This document shows positions 9,519 through 21,072 of a stretch of 64,000 bases of DNA, one piece after another. The position numbers and the translations under genes were made by a program. Source of the DNA: Salvelinus alpinus. Lineage: Eukaryota; Chordata; Actinopteri; Salmoniformes; Salmonidae. The notes beneath the pieces are model-generated. The model was not told where the DNA came from. It saw only the letters and a program-made list of their open reading frames with translations, and did no database searches. The stretch spans positions 85,717,809-85,781,808 of the forward strand of contig NC_092091.1 in NCBI RefSeq assembly GCF_045679555.1, read 5' to 3'. Positions within the stretch are counted from its first letter, which is position 1, and each line of letters begins with the position of its first letter.

Positions 9519-9690
9519 TCATACATTTGGCAGGAGGTTAGGAAGTGCATCTCAGTTTCCACCTCATTTTGTGGGCTGTGTGCACATAGCCTGTCTTCTC
9601 TTGAGAGCCAGGCACCCACCTGTATATAGTCTTGCTATTGTTATTTTACTGCTGCTCTTTAATTACTTTTTACTCTTTAATTACTTGTTA
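9519..9690 (+). mobile_element. Repeat fragment with LINE 3' UTR piece
   Basis: ggtcatacatttggcaggag and following sequence look like a dispersed salmonid repeat. 9618-9690 reads ctgtatatagtcttgctatt, then gttattttactgctgctc, resembling the 3' UTR of the LINE family at 6265-8447. No coding content. Confidence 0.5.
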
Positions 9691-9691
9691 C

Positions 9692-10111
9692 AGGCCAACC
9701 CAAGCTGTATTGTTCAGTAGGATAATAGTAGACCAACCCAAGCTGTACTGTTCAGTAGGATAATAGTAGACCAACCCAAGCTGTACTGTTCAGTAGGATA
9801 ATAGTAGACCAACCCAAGCTGTACTGTTCAGTAGGATAAGAGTAGACAAACCCAAGATGTACTGGTCAGTAGGATAATAGTAGACCAACCCAAGCTGTAG
9901 TGGTCAGTAGGATAATAGTAGACCAACCCAAGCTGTACTGTTCAGTATGATAATAGTAGACCAACCCAAGCTGTACTGTTCAGTAGGATAATAGTAGGCC
10001 AACCCAAGATGTACTGGTCAGTAGGATAATAGTAGACCAACCCAAGCTGTACTGTTCAGTAGGATAATAGTAGACCAACCCAAGCTGTACTGTTCAGTAG
10101 GATAATAGTAT
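9692..10111. repeat. 38-bp tandem repeat, about 11 copies
   Basis: Unit accaacccaagctgtactgt followed by tcagtaggataatagtag. A few copies vary (gatgtactggtc). Unrelated to neighbouring arrays. Confidence 0.95.
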
Positions 10112-10316
10112 TACTATTATTAAAACAGAGAAACTGAGTCAGAAATTCACAGGTTTCAAAATTTCTCTCATTTTTTCCCCAGGTTTTTGTTCTCAAAGTC
10201 AGACTTTTTTAAACAGAAAACCAATACAATTGTATGTTCTAAGTCCATGACAATGCTTAAACCACATCAGGAGACCACAAATTTTTTGAGAGTAGTTCCC
10301 CTTTAATTCAAGTGTG
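10112..10316. other. Unassigned spacer
   Basis: About 200 bases between two minisatellites, T-rich with ttttccccaggtttttgttc. No frame, TIR or RNA gene recognised. Confidence 0.6.
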
Positions 10317-11182
10317 CAGGCACCTAGCAGTGTTTCTGTAGTACAGACACCTAGCACTATTGTTGGATTAGCAGTGTTTCTATAGTATAGACACCTAGCA
10401 CTATTGTTTAGTTAGCAGTGTTTCTGTAGTACAGTCACCTAGCACTATTGTTTAGTTAGCAGTGTTTCTGTAGTACAGGCACCTAGCACTATTGTTGGAT
10501 TAGCAGTGTTTCTGTAGTACAGGCACCTAGCACTATTGTTGGATTAGCAGTGTTTCTGTAGTACAGGCACCTAGCACTATTGTTGGATTAGCAGTGTTTC
10601 TGTAGTACAGGCACCTAGCACTATTGTTGGATTAGCAGTGTTTCTGTAGTACAGGCACCTAGCACTATTGTTGGATTAGCAGTGTTTCTGTAGTACAGGC
10701 ACCTAGCACTATTGTTGGATTAGCAGTGTTTCTGTAGTACAGGCACCTAGCACTATTGTTGGATTAGCAGTGTTTCTGTAGTACAGGCACCTGGCACTAT
10801 TGTTGGATTAGCAGTGTTTCTGTAGTACAGGCACCTAGCACTATTGTTGGATTAGCAGTGTTTCTGTAGTACAGGCACCTAGCACTATTGTTGGATTAGC
10901 AGTGTTTCTGTAGTACAGGCACCTGGCACTATTGTTGGATTAGCAGTGTTTCTGTAGTACAGGCACCTAGCACTATTGTTGGATTAGCAGTGTTTCTGTA
11001 GTACAGGCACCTAGCACTATTGTTGGATTAGCAGTGTTTCTGTAGTACAGGCACCTGGCACTATTGTTGGATTAGCAGTGTTTCTGTAGTACAGGCACCT
11101 AGCACTATTGTTGGATTAGCAGTGTTTCTGTAGTACAGGCACCTAGCACTATTGTTGGATTAGCAGTGTTTCTGTAGTACAG
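10317..11182. repeat. 44-bp tandem repeat, about 19 copies
   Basis: Unit gtgtttctgtagtacaggca, then cctagcactattgttggatt, then agca. The first copies (10317-10450) are more diverged; later ones are nearly identical with scattered cctggc variants. The array stops where the L1-type LINE begins. Confidence 0.95.
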
Positions 11183-11184
11183 AA

Positions 11185-12835
11185 ATCTTATGTTTATTTG
11201 ACTCTGATGATAAAGAAATAGAAAATATTCCTGTAAAGGACTGTGTTAAATATTTAGGAATACATCTGTCAAAAAACCACAGTCAGACAACATATGAATT
11301 TCTCTCCTAAAATTAAGAATATAAGAATAAAATATATTTAATAATTGTCTACAAAGAGATCTTTCTATACTTGGGAGAGTACTTCTGTCCAAGGCAGAGG
11401 GACTGTCTGGTTTTGTGTACCCCTCATCTTTGTTTGTAAATCCAGCTACTTGTAAAGAGATCAACAAGACCTTTCTTGACTTCATCTGGAAAAATAAGTC
11501 TCACAAACTGAAGAAGTCAGTCCTCTGTAATAAAAGAGCTGAAGGAGGTCTGGAAGTGTTGGACTTTGTGACATAAATAACACTTTCAAGATCAACTGGT
11601 TGACAAGATATTTGATCAACACTGATTCAATATGGTATTTCATTCCAAATAATGTGTTTCATAAGTTGGGAGGTCTTCAATTTTTACTGAAATGTCATTA
11701 CCGGTATATTCCTGAAAGATTACCCGCTAAATTGGCTAGGTTTCACCAACAAGCTTTAAGGCCTGGAAAATATGTTTCCTACACAATTTTTACCCACATA
11801 AAGCTCTTTTGTGGAATAATTCAGACATAACTGTAAGGAATAAGTCATTGTTCTACCCCAACTGGCACAAGGGGAATATTGACTTTGTCCTTGATGTTTT
11901 TGACAACAGAGGTAATATTCTTACATTTGAACAATTTATAACATTGAAAGAGTTTCCAATTCCTTTCAGTGTTTATTTCTGTGATCAAAGTCGTTCCCAG
12001 TGGTCTAACTACACTCATGAAAACTCATCTTAGCTTTGGTAATGATCACAAAGTTTATCCAGAACTCAGATTGGAAGGCGTGGGCTTACTTGAGAAATCT
12101 TGTTGTAATAAATATATAAGACAAATTCTTCATTCACAAAACCAACTTCCACCGAGAGGAAAATGTTTCTGGAACATGCTTATTATTTCTGACATTGTCT
12201 GGAAAAATGCCTGGTTAAGGCCTTACAAATATTGAATCCCAAACAAAGTTAAGGAAGAGCACTTTAAAATTTTACATAAGATACTGTATATCCATGTAAT
12301 TCTATGATATCCAAATTTGTGGCTGTTGATGATATCTGCGTTTTGTGTGAAAAAGGTGAGAATCTGTCCCACTTGTTCTTTAATGTAAATTTGTGTCAGA
12401 ATTTTGGGAAAACCTTGAAAAATACTTATTTACCATTATGAACACGACCCATGTTTTTGACATGAAAGATATAATATGTTACTATTGCAATGATAACAAG
12501 ACCATTGAAATGATTGTTATTTTTTTTTATTCTTGTTGCCAAATACTTTACACACAAACAAAAATTCCAAAATTCTATACCAAAATTACAAATTTTTCTG
12601 ATTGAATTTAACTATTTTATTAAAACATTAATCCTAGTGAATAACAACAATAACATCTTCCTGAATCATTATAGATTTTTTCAGAGTGATTACAACTACA
12701 CTAGAATAGTTAATTATTTATATTTCTTGTCTGTTTTAGTATTTTCTTGTTAATACCTGTGTTCTGTTTTGTATGATGTAACAATGTAAATTGTAGATCT
12801 GCATTTTGAATAAAAAAATATATAAATCAAATCAA
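11185..12835 (+). mobile_element. L1-type LINE, 3' part of ORF2 and tail
   Basis: Conceptual translation gives a C-terminal L1/Tx1-like ORF2 signature: VKYLGIHLSK, then LGRVLLSKAEGLSGFVYPS, then FLDFIWKNKSHKLKKSVLC and GGLEVLDF, spread over several frames (11190-11580, 11600-11830, 11809-12033, 11969-12235). At least three frame changes and some stops show that it is dead. The RT active-site region is absent (5'-truncated). The end is an A-rich tail, tgaataaaaaaatatataaa, at about 12808. Confidence 0.8.
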
Positions 12836-12841
12836 ATATAA

Positions 12842-12990
12842 AAAGAGGCACTTCTGCTGCGTCTCTTTCTGCTGACTGGAGGGGCAACGCAGTTGAGGAA
12901 CCAAAAGTTTATTTTCATTTATTTCATAAAAGTGTAATATTATATTAAGTCGTTCAAAGAGAAGCATGTGTTGATTGATTCGTGTTTAAT
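12842..12990 (-). other. Diverged third copy of the zinc-finger upstream region
   Basis: ctgctgactggaggggcaac and, about 110 bases on, catgtgttgattgattcgtg match the regions at 17925-18045 and 19365-19500, which lie upstream of zinc-finger exon 1 on the minus strand. It lies just past the end of the finger exon, as expected if zinc-finger genes were once arranged head to tail. The next gene seems to have been replaced by the LINE. Confidence 0.5.
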
Positions 12991-13306
12991 GAGTGATAAT
13001 TTAAAACAAACTTTAGACCCACTACATATTTACATTGAACCATAGTTCTGACATGGATCATTTTGACCCCAGAGCCATATCTTTTATCAGAGCCAAAATG
13101 TGGTTTATTCCATTTTTCATGACTTTGTCAATCAACTTGTTCTTAATACATCTAAATCATGGTTTAGTGTTTCTGTATCAATATGGACTTTTAACAAATT
13201 CAAATCCTTTGTATTCCTACTACAATGTTAAAACATTCTACATTGTGACATCATTCAAACATTCTACATTGTGACATCATTTCATTGATATCATGAAACA
13301 ACTACT

Positions 13307-14117
13307 TCATGTATGTATTTTCTGATGTTTGATCAGAGATCTTTTATCAGAGTATCTCTTGTGACATTGATCACAGCTATGAGATTTCTCTCCTGTGTGT
13401 GTTCTCTGGTGTGATACCAGGCTGCTTGACTGAGTAAAACTCATCCCACATTGATTACAGCTATAAGATTTCTCTCCTGTGTGTGTTCTCTGGTGTGATA
13501 TGAGGCTGCTTGACTGAATAAAACTCTTCCCACATTGACTACAGCTATACGATTTCTCTCCTGTGTGTGTTCTCTGGTGTATAGTCAGATTGCTAGATGT
13601 AACAAAACTCTTCCCACATTGATCACAGCTATAAGGTTTCACTCCTGTGTGTGCTCTCAGATGTACTATCAGGCTGCTTGACTGAGTAAAACTCTTCCCA
13701 CATTGAGTACAGTTAAAAGGTTTCTCTACTATGTGTATTTTCTGGTGTGATTTTAAATCTGTTGAACTAACAAAACTCTTTCCACAGTCAGAGCAGTGGT
13801 AAGGTTTCTTTCCTGTGTGTGCTCTCAGATGTACTATCAGGCAGCTTGAGTGAGTAAAACTCTTCCCACATTGATCACAGCTATAAGGTTTCTCTCCAGT
13901 GTGAATTATCATGTGTACTTTTAGTGATTCTGATCTTAAGTAACTCTTCCCACAATCAAAACAGTGGTGAGATTTCTCTCCTGTGTGTACTCGCTGGTGT
14001 ATTTTAAGTTCTGATGAAGATTTGCAACCTTTCCCACAGTCAGAGCAGCAGTGAGATTTCTTCCCTGTGGGTCTCCTCTGGTGTTTCTTCAGGATCCACG
14101 ATAGTCACGTCTCTCTC
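13307..14117 (-). pseudogene. C2H2 zinc-finger gene, finger exon (nine fingers)
   Basis: Minus-strand exon: acceptor at 14119-14118 (cacacag), end at the stop 13309-13307. It encodes nine C2H2 fingers with TGEKP-type linkers, from CSDCGKGCKSSSELKIHQRVH-type finger 1 to the C-terminal KRYSDKRSLIKHQKIHT. The family binds DNA. The usual salmonid exon begins ERRDYRGSS and reaches the fingers in one frame. Here the frame entered from exon 1 hits a TGA after RDYRGS, and the finger frame is in another phase (a stop lies at 14107-14105). Sequence between GGATCC and the KKHQ codons is shorter than in relatives as I remember them, so a deletion with frameshift is likely. With the stop in exon 1 this points to a pseudogene, although the nine fingers are intact. 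Confidence 0.75.
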
Positions 14118-15337
14118 CTGTGTGAACAACAAGTCAGACAGATGGTTAAAGGCCCACAACAGCAGAAATCCACTGTAAAAGGTGATGCCAACAGCGTAGC
14201 CATGAAATTGTACAACAATTGACGTCTGTAATGAATGTTAAAATTACTTGACAATTGTCTTAAGACAGTCAAGTGAGCAACAATCGTCATATTTAGTCTT
14301 TTTTTTCACATTAGTAGTAACATCAATGATTTTAGGCTAGAAAAAAGTAAAAGTTGTTGAAATCCTAAGCAGTGTACCAGATGACTTTTGGTCTCCAATA
14401 TAGGCCCCTTTCTGTGTTTTCTAAAATTGCGACAAGGGCGATGCACATGCAATTTGGTTGCAGAAACACCTCCCTGATAATGCAGAAACCACTAGTTATG
14501 GATGTTGTATATCTGCCTGGAGGAAAAAGGTGAGCAAAGATTTTAGTTTTTCCACAATGTATTCTGAATATGACAACACACTATCAGTGCAAGATCAGGA
14601 GTGCTACAGGAGTGCTACTCAAGGAAACTCACATTAATCTCTGTGTCTATTCACTAATTCACCACCGTGGGGGAAAACTCAGGGGAGTTCTCATAGGCTG
14701 ACAGCAGATATAGCCTCCATTTAGAGGCCTCCATTTAGAGGTTACTTATGAGTGCATTTCACACTACTTTGGATTATAATTGTAAGGCTCGTTTGAATGT
14801 CCTGATTAATATAATGTTTATGGTAATGATCGAAAATGTACTACTTTGTATTTAAAAACGACTTCAACCAGTAAAATGTTCTTTGGCTATTATTCTAAAA
14901 TGGATGACATCTTCAGACAATACCCCATAATGACATCACAATACCCCATAATGACATCACACCAAAATAGTACCCCATAACAGTGAATAAAGTTTAGAAA
15001 TGCTTGCTTACCAGGGAACTTTTGGCTAAACCAACTATATCATACTACGACCAATAAGCATACTACAAACTCAATGTACGTCACAAATAGTACAGTTAGT
15101 ATGAGTATTCCAACACAGCTCAGGTCTCTGGGCTGCCATTTTGTTTCTGTTTAAAACCTAGGTTGCCCCTTTAAAAAAGCCACACAACAATCAAACAACC
15201 AAACTGCAGTTGAAACAATAACAAAGCTGTCATTATTTTTTTACTCCAATGTTTAGAAACAAATTTCAGATTTCCCCTTTAACACCACACACATCAGTCC
15301 CACAACTGCCTCTGTTTTTAACACAGTAACGGTACCT
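14118..15337 (-). other. Zinc-finger gene intron, unassigned
   Basis: No exon recognised. It contains a short direct repeat, aataccccataatgacatca, twice at about 14925-14965, a motif often seen in Tc1-type debris. Otherwise AT-rich unique-looking DNA. Confidence 0.5.
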
Positions 15338-16165
15338 AAAGTTGAAGTCTAAAGTTTCGACTTAGCCAAATACATTTAATCTCATCACAATTCCTGACAT
15401 TTAATCCTAGTAAAAATTCCCTGTCTTAGGTCAGTTAGGATAACCACTTTATTTTAAGAATGTGAAATGTCAAAATAATGGTAGAGAGAATGATTTATTT
15501 CAGCTTTTATGTCATCAAATTCCCAGTGGGTCAGAAGTTTACATACACTCAATTAGTATTTGGTAGCATTGCCTTAAAATTGTTTAACTTGTGTCAAACA
15601 TTTCGGGTAGCCTTCCACAAGCTTCCCACAATAAGTTGGGTGCATTTTGGCCCATTCCTCCTGACAGAGCTGGTGTAACTGTGTCAGGTTTGTAGGCCTC
15701 CTTGCTCGCACACGCTTTTTCAGTTCTGCCCACACATTTTCTATACGATTGAGGTCAGGGCTTTGTGAGGGCCACTTCAATACCTTGACTTTGTTGTCCT
15801 TAAGCCATTTTGCAACAACTTTGGAAGTATGCTTGGGGTCATTGTCCATTTGGAAGACCCATTTGCGACCAAGTTTTAACTTCCTGACTGATGTCTTGAT
15901 ATTTTGCTTCAATATATCCACATAATTTCCCCACCTCATGATGCCATCTAATTTGTGAAGTGCACTAGTCTCTCCTGCAGCAAAGCACCCCCACAACATG
16001 ATGCTGCCACCGCCATGCTTCACAGTTGGGATGGTGAGCTTTGGCTTGCAAGCCTCTCCCTTTTTCTCCCAAACATAACGATGGTCATTATTGCCAAACA
16101 GTTCTATATTTGTTTCATCAGACCAGAGGACTTTTCTCCAAAAAGTACGATTCACTGATGTGGCC
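15338..16165 (-). mobile_element. Truncated Sleeping Beauty-type Tc1 transposon (transposase C-terminal part)
   Basis: The terminal repeat shows the IR/DR layout: an outer repeat at about 15338-15370 (agttgaagtctaaagtttcg, diverged) and an inner one at 15523-15553 (gggtcagaagtttacataca). The minus-strand frame 16170-15574 gives the catalytic half of a Tc1 transposase: WSDETNIELFG with the first Asp, VKHGGGSIMLWGCF, FQMDNDPKHTS with the second Asp, and SPDLNRIENVW with the Glu (DD34E type). The N-terminal helix-turn-helix half and the other terminus are missing; homology stops near 16160 where the 33-bp repeats begin. It lies in the zinc-finger intron region. Confidence 0.88.
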
Positions 16166-16327
16166 ATCAACCTCCTCCTTCACATCTGACTCCTGATGAT
16201 CAACCTCCTCCTTCACATCTGACTCCTGATGATCAACCTCATCCTTCACATCTGACTCCTGATGATCAACCTCATCCTTCACATCTGACTCCTGATGATC
16301 AACCTCCTCCTTCACATCAGACTCCAG
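16160..16327 (-). repeat. 33-bp tandem repeat, about 5 copies, acidic DVKEEVDHQES frame
   Basis: The minus strand encodes an 11-residue repeat alternating DVKEEVDHQES and DVKDEVDHQES. The composition resembles acidic linker exons of salmonid zinc-finger proteins. It lies between zinc-finger exon 1 and the finger exon on the same strand, so it may be a repeat-expanded internal exon or a remnant of one. A stop lies just upstream (LD*SLESDVKEE) and no splice sites are clear. The truncated Tc1 copy abuts its 3' side. Confidence 0.5.
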
Positions 16328-16704
16328 TGATCAATCCAGAGCGTCTTCTTTTTGGGGGGGAATCCCGATGGACGTCATCGAATAGGCCGTCATCACGACC
16401 ACCACCCACAAGTTAATTGCCATTCGGGTTATCAATAGGAAGAGCATCAGCAATATGTCCTGTCTGGTAACTTGTCTCGTTCAATGGATTTACATTGGCA
16501 GGTGCACAGGGAGAAACCCCATTAAAAAAACTCAGTCGAACTCAAACTGCGGAAAAACTTTTGGAAGTCTTTATCAAAGTCTGTGGCCTGTGATGTTGGG
16601 ACAAATGATAGTCCCTTATTATACAAGCGACAAAATTCACAAATTCTACAGCACAACGGCAGAGTCATGGAGACTTTTGACTGGTACCATTATTTTCTCA
16701 TGCA
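16328..16704. other. Unassigned spacer
   Basis: Mixed sequence with ttttttggggggga near 16350. No frame or repeat family recognised. Confidence 0.5.
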
Positions 16705-17040
16705 ATTACAGTAGGTTGTACACAATTGGTTTTCTCTCTAGGTCGTGTCAGTAGGTTACAGTAGGTTGTACCCGATTGGTTTTCTCTTTAGGTCATGTCA
16801 GTAGGTTACAGTAGGTTGTACCCAATTGGTTCTCTCTCTAGGTCGTGTCAGTAGGTTACAGTAGGTTGTACCCAATTGGTTTTCTCTCTAGGTCGTGTCA
16901 GTAGGTTACAGTAGGTTGTACCCAATTGGTTTTCTCTCTAGGTCATGCCAGTAGGTTACAGTAGGTTGTACCCAATTGGTTCTCTCTAGGTCATGCCAGT
17001 AGGTTACAGTAGGTTGTACCCAATTGGTTGTCTCTCTAGT
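16705..17040. repeat. 50-bp tandem repeat, about 7 copies
   Basis: Unit tacagtaggttgtacccaat, then tggttttctctctaggtcgt, then gtcagtaggt. The spacing is exactly 50 in the first copies, with a few shorter ones at the end. Confidence 0.93.
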
Positions 17041-17519
17041 GGAAACAATTATCAACCCAATGTGGAAAGTGTTGAATTTGGTCAAAAACAAAATTAATGG
17101 CTTATTTGCTACGTGAGGTTTACTTGATCTAACAGAAGGGTCGTAATTCTTAAATTGTTATGTGGACACGTGACATACCGACAACTTTGATAAAAAACAC
17201 TATAGGAGTTGTCTCCAGATCGCTATGCATATTCATGCTAGTAGCTTAGCATCTCTCTCCATTGAATACAGGCGATTGACGACAACAACCCTCATAGAAT
17301 ATAAACAATAGATAACAATAATAATAAGATCCACCAATCCAAAGAAAGGATAGGCGGGAGCTAGACAACCCACAGTGCTGCTTTGTGGACAACGACTCCG
17401 CTTGTTAGGGCAGAAACTTCTTGTCAGTATATCCATCATCTTTGGTGTAGCCAACCCAACTCTCGCATGGCACTATTGGGGGGCACTGTGTTTAGTAAAT
17501 CATAACTACATTAAAATCA
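17041..17519. other. Unassigned spacer
   Basis: No feature recognised. It runs into the duplicated zinc-finger 5' region at about 17520. Confidence 0.5.
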
Positions 17520-18060
17520 CTACATGCCGTGGCCCCCTGATAGACCCTTCTCAAATATATATGTTAAGTCACTTTTTGGAAACGGAACGGCGAAAACAAG
17601 GGGTAGCTTGCTCTCTACGTCGTCTGATTCTAGACTAGCTAGCTAGCTATCATTAGCGACTAAGCTAGTGCTAATTTAACCAGCCAGCTACTATATCTGA
17701 CTAATAAAAAATAACGTAACATTAAATTAAATAGTTAACAAGTAGATACGATATAAGTGTGTCTTAAACACAGCAGCTAATATACACCGAAAGCGTAAAA
17801 ACAGCTTGAATCTTTCGGCTACGTTGGCTAGCAAGCTACCGAGGTGGTTGAATTGTTGTTTTTGAAGAACCGTCCACTAGATTATACGTCACGATAGCAG
17901 CATCGCCTGAACGACGCAAATCGCCATCTGCTGACTGGAGTGGGAAACGCAGTCGAGGAAAATATTATTTTAAATGGATTTCATTAAATAATACTATTAT
18001 ATTGAGACATACAAAGACAGGAATGTGTTGATTGATTAGTGCGAATACATTTTATTTTAC
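17520..18060 (-). pseudogene. Zinc-finger 5' region, copy lacking exon 1
   Basis: Matches 18587-19510 from cgtggccccctgatagaccc through the upstream region with gactggagtgggaaacgcag. The 390 or so bases holding exon 1 in the other copy (about 18688-19078) are absent here, so gattctaga joins directly to ctagctagctatcattag. It is a promoter and upstream remnant with no coding exon. Confidence 0.75.
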
Positions 18061-18117
18061 TACAGCACATTTAAGGCAGTTTCATTTGGTCAAACTAAAT
18101 CTAAATAAGTAGCCAGC

Positions 18118-18424
18118 TACTGTCAGTCTATACTGCTCCTACAGGGTGTAACAATACATCATGTAGATGTATATAATGAACAGACTAGGTCTATACTGCT
18201 CCTACATGGTGTAACAATACATCATGTAGATGTATATAATGAACAGACTAGGTCTATACTGCTCCTACATGGTGTAACAATACATCATGTAGATGTATAT
18301 AATGAACAGACTAGGTCTATACTGCTCCTACATGGTGTAACAATACATCATGTAGATGTATATAATGAACAGACTAGGTCTATACTGCTCCTACAGGGTG
18401 TAACAATACATCATGTAGATGTAC
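18118..18424. repeat. 63-bp tandem repeat, about 5 copies (first array)
   Basis: Unit aggtctatactgctcctaca, then tggtgtaacaatacatcatg, then tagatgtatataatgaacag, act. Same family as 19572-21070. It follows the same upstream motif (gccagctactgtcagtctat) in both places. Confidence 0.95.
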
Positions 18425-18578
18425 ACTACCGTTCAAAAGTTGGGGTCACTTAGAAACGTCCTTGTTTTTGAAAGAAAATCATTTTTTTGTCTATTAAAAT
18501 AACATCAAATTGATCAGAAATACAGTGTAGACATTGTTAATGTTGTAAATGACTATTGTCGCTGGAAACGGCTTAAAA
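18424..18578 (+). mobile_element. Tc1-type terminus (cactaccgttcaaaagttgg), first copy
   Basis: Begins at a TA within a 63-bp unit (gatgta then cactaccgttc) and continues tcacttagaaacgtccttg. It breaks off at ggaaacggctt, where the second duplicated block starts. No transposase. Confidence 0.75.
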
Positions 18579-18783
18579 CCCGTGGCCCCCTGATAGACCC
18601 TTCTCAAATATATATGTTAAGTCACTTTTTGAAAACGGAACGGAGAAAACAAGGGGTAGCTTGCTCTCTACGTCGTCTGATTCTAGACATATCAGTCATC
18701 ATCCTAGGGCCCTCCCTTGATGAGGTATTGACGAGCCAACTCCGAATATCCAAAGTGAAAACACAAGTTAAGGCGGTACTTAC

Positions 18784-19066
18784 TGGTGTTAATCAGATCT
18801 CCTATCTCCACCTCTTCATCTTTCAATGCGACAGAAATCTCCCCTTCCTTCTTCACGTCAAAAACGGCATGCTCTTTCTCATCCTCCTCTTTCACTGTGA
18901 ACGCGTCTTCCTCTTTCACCGTAACAGCCTCACCCTCAATTTATTTTTTAACTGTGACATCCTCCTCTTCCTTCTCCTCTTTCACTACAATGTTCAGCCC
19001 CAGAGCTTCTTTCTCCGTCCAGCAGACCTCTTCTTTAGCAGGAGGGGAGAAGCTTACTGACCTCAT
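18784..19066 (-). pseudogene. Zinc-finger exon 1 (acidic N-terminal exon) with in-frame stop
   Basis: ATG at 19066-19064 opens MRSVSFSPPAKEEVCWTEKE, then ALGLNIVVKEEKEEEDVTVK, the standard salmonid zinc-finger N terminus. Codon 42 (18943-18941) is TAA, directly after VKK. The frame then continues open as IEGEAVTVKEEDAFTVKEED to EIGDLINT and a consensus donor gtaagt (GT at 18783-18782), phase 1. The donor phase suits the finger exon acceptor at 14118. The stop would remove all fingers, consistent with a pseudogene; an internal start downstream (MKEED-like) would need non-ATG initiation here. Confidence 0.75.
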
Positions 19067-19078
19067 GTTCGGGGATAT

Positions 19079-19510
19079 TAGCTAGCTAGCTATCATTAGC
19101 GACTAAGCTAGTGCTAATTTAACCAGCCAGCTACTATATCTGACTAATAAAAAAAACGTTACATTAAATTAAATAGGCTAACAAGTATATACGATAGAAG
19201 TGTGTCTAAAACACAGCAGCTAATATACACCGAAAGCGTAAAAACAGCTTGAATCTTTCGGCTACGTTGGCTAGCAAGCTACCGAGGTGGTTGACTTGTT
19301 GTTTTTGATGAACCGTCCACTACATTATACGTCACGATAGCAGCATCGCTGGCTCTGCTGACTGGAGTGGGAAATGCAGATAGCAACATCGCCGTCTGCC
19401 GGCTGGAGTGGGAAATACAGTTGAGGAAATGGATTTCATTAAATAATGCTATTATATTGAGACATACAAAGACAGGAATGTGTTGATTGATTAGTGCGAA
19501 TACATTTTCT
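19079..19510 (-). promoter_or_regulatory. Upstream region of the zinc-finger gene
   Basis: Lies 5' of exon 1 on the minus strand and is shared with 17640-18060 and, in part, with 12842-12990. It holds a palindromic tagctagctagcta run, tacgtcacgatagcag (CRE-like tacgtcac) and a tandem pair of ctgactggagtgggaaa motifs. Its promoter role is inferred from position and from conservation of three copies. Confidence 0.45.
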
Positions 19511-19571
19511 TTTACTACAGTACATTTAAGGCAGTTTCATTAGGTCAAACTAAATCTAAATAAGTAGCCAG

Positions 19572-21072
19572 CTACTGTCAGTCTATACTGCTCCTACATG
19601 GTGTAACAATACATCATGTAGATGTATATAATGAACAGACTAGGTCTATACTGCTCCTACATGGTGTAACAATACATCATGTAGATGTATATAATGAACA
19701 GACTAGGTCTATACTGCTCCTACATGGTGTAACAATACATCATGTAGATGTATATAATGAACAGACTAGGTCTATACTGCTCCTACATGGTGTAACAATA
19801 CATCATGTAGATGTATATAATGAACAGACTAGGTCTATACTGCTCCTACATGGTGTAACAATACATCATGTAGATGTATATAATGAACAGACTAGGTCTC
19901 TACTGCTCCTACATGGTGTAACAATACATCATGTAGATGTATATAATGAACAGACTAGGTCTATACTGCTCCTACAGGGTGTAACAATACATCATGTAGA
20001 TGTATATAATGAACAGACTAGGTCTATACTGCTCCTACATGGTGTAACAATACATCATGTAGATGTATATAATGAACAGACTAGGTCTATACTGCTCCTA
20101 CAGGATGTAACAATACATCATGTAGATGTATATAATGAACAGACTAGGTCTACACTGCTCCTACATGGTGTAACAATACATCATGTAGATGTATATAATG
20201 AACAGACTAGGTCTATACTGCTCCTACATGGTGTAACAATACATCATGTAGATGTATATAATGAACAGACTAGGTCTATACTGCTCCTACAGGGTGTAAC
20301 AATACATCATGTAGATGTATATAATGAACAGACTAGGTCTATACTGCTCCTACACGGTGTAACAATACATCATGTCGATGTATATAATGAGCAGACTAGG
20401 TCTCTACTGCTCCTACATGGTGTAACAATACATCATGTCGATGTATATAATGAGCAGACTAGGTCTCTACTGCTCCTACATGGTGTAACAATACATCATG
20501 TAGATGTATATAATGAACAGACTAGGTCTATACTGCTCCTTAAGGGTGTAACAATACATCATGTAGATGTATATAATGAACAGACTAGGTCTATACTGCT
20601 CCTACAGGGTGTAACAATACATCATGTCGATGTATATAATGAACAGACTAGGTCTATACTGCTCCTACATGGTGTAACAATACATCATGTCGATGTATAT
20701 AATGAACAGCCTAGGTCTATACTGCTCCTACACGGTGTAACAATACATCATGTCGATGTATATAATGAACAGACTAGGTCTATACTGCTCCTACACGGTG
20801 TAACAATACATCATGTAGATGTATATAATGAACAGACTAGGTCTATACTGCTCCTACAAGGTGTAACAATACATCATGTAGATGTATATAATGAACAGAC
20901 TAGGTCTATACTGCTCCTACACGGTGTAACAATACATCATGTAGATGTATATAATGAACAGACTAGGTCTATACTGCTCCTACAAGGTGTAACAATACAT
21001 CATGTAGATGTATATAATGAACAGACTAGGTCTATACTGCTCCTACATGGTGTAACAATACATCATGTAGAT
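19572..21072. repeat. 63-bp tandem repeat, about 24 copies (second array)
   Basis: Same unit as 18118-18424. Variants include catgtcgatg in place of catgtagatg (clustered at 20370-20760) and cacgg/caagg/cagggt in place of catgg. The array ends in a Tc1-type terminus at the same point in the unit as the first array. Confidence 0.96.
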
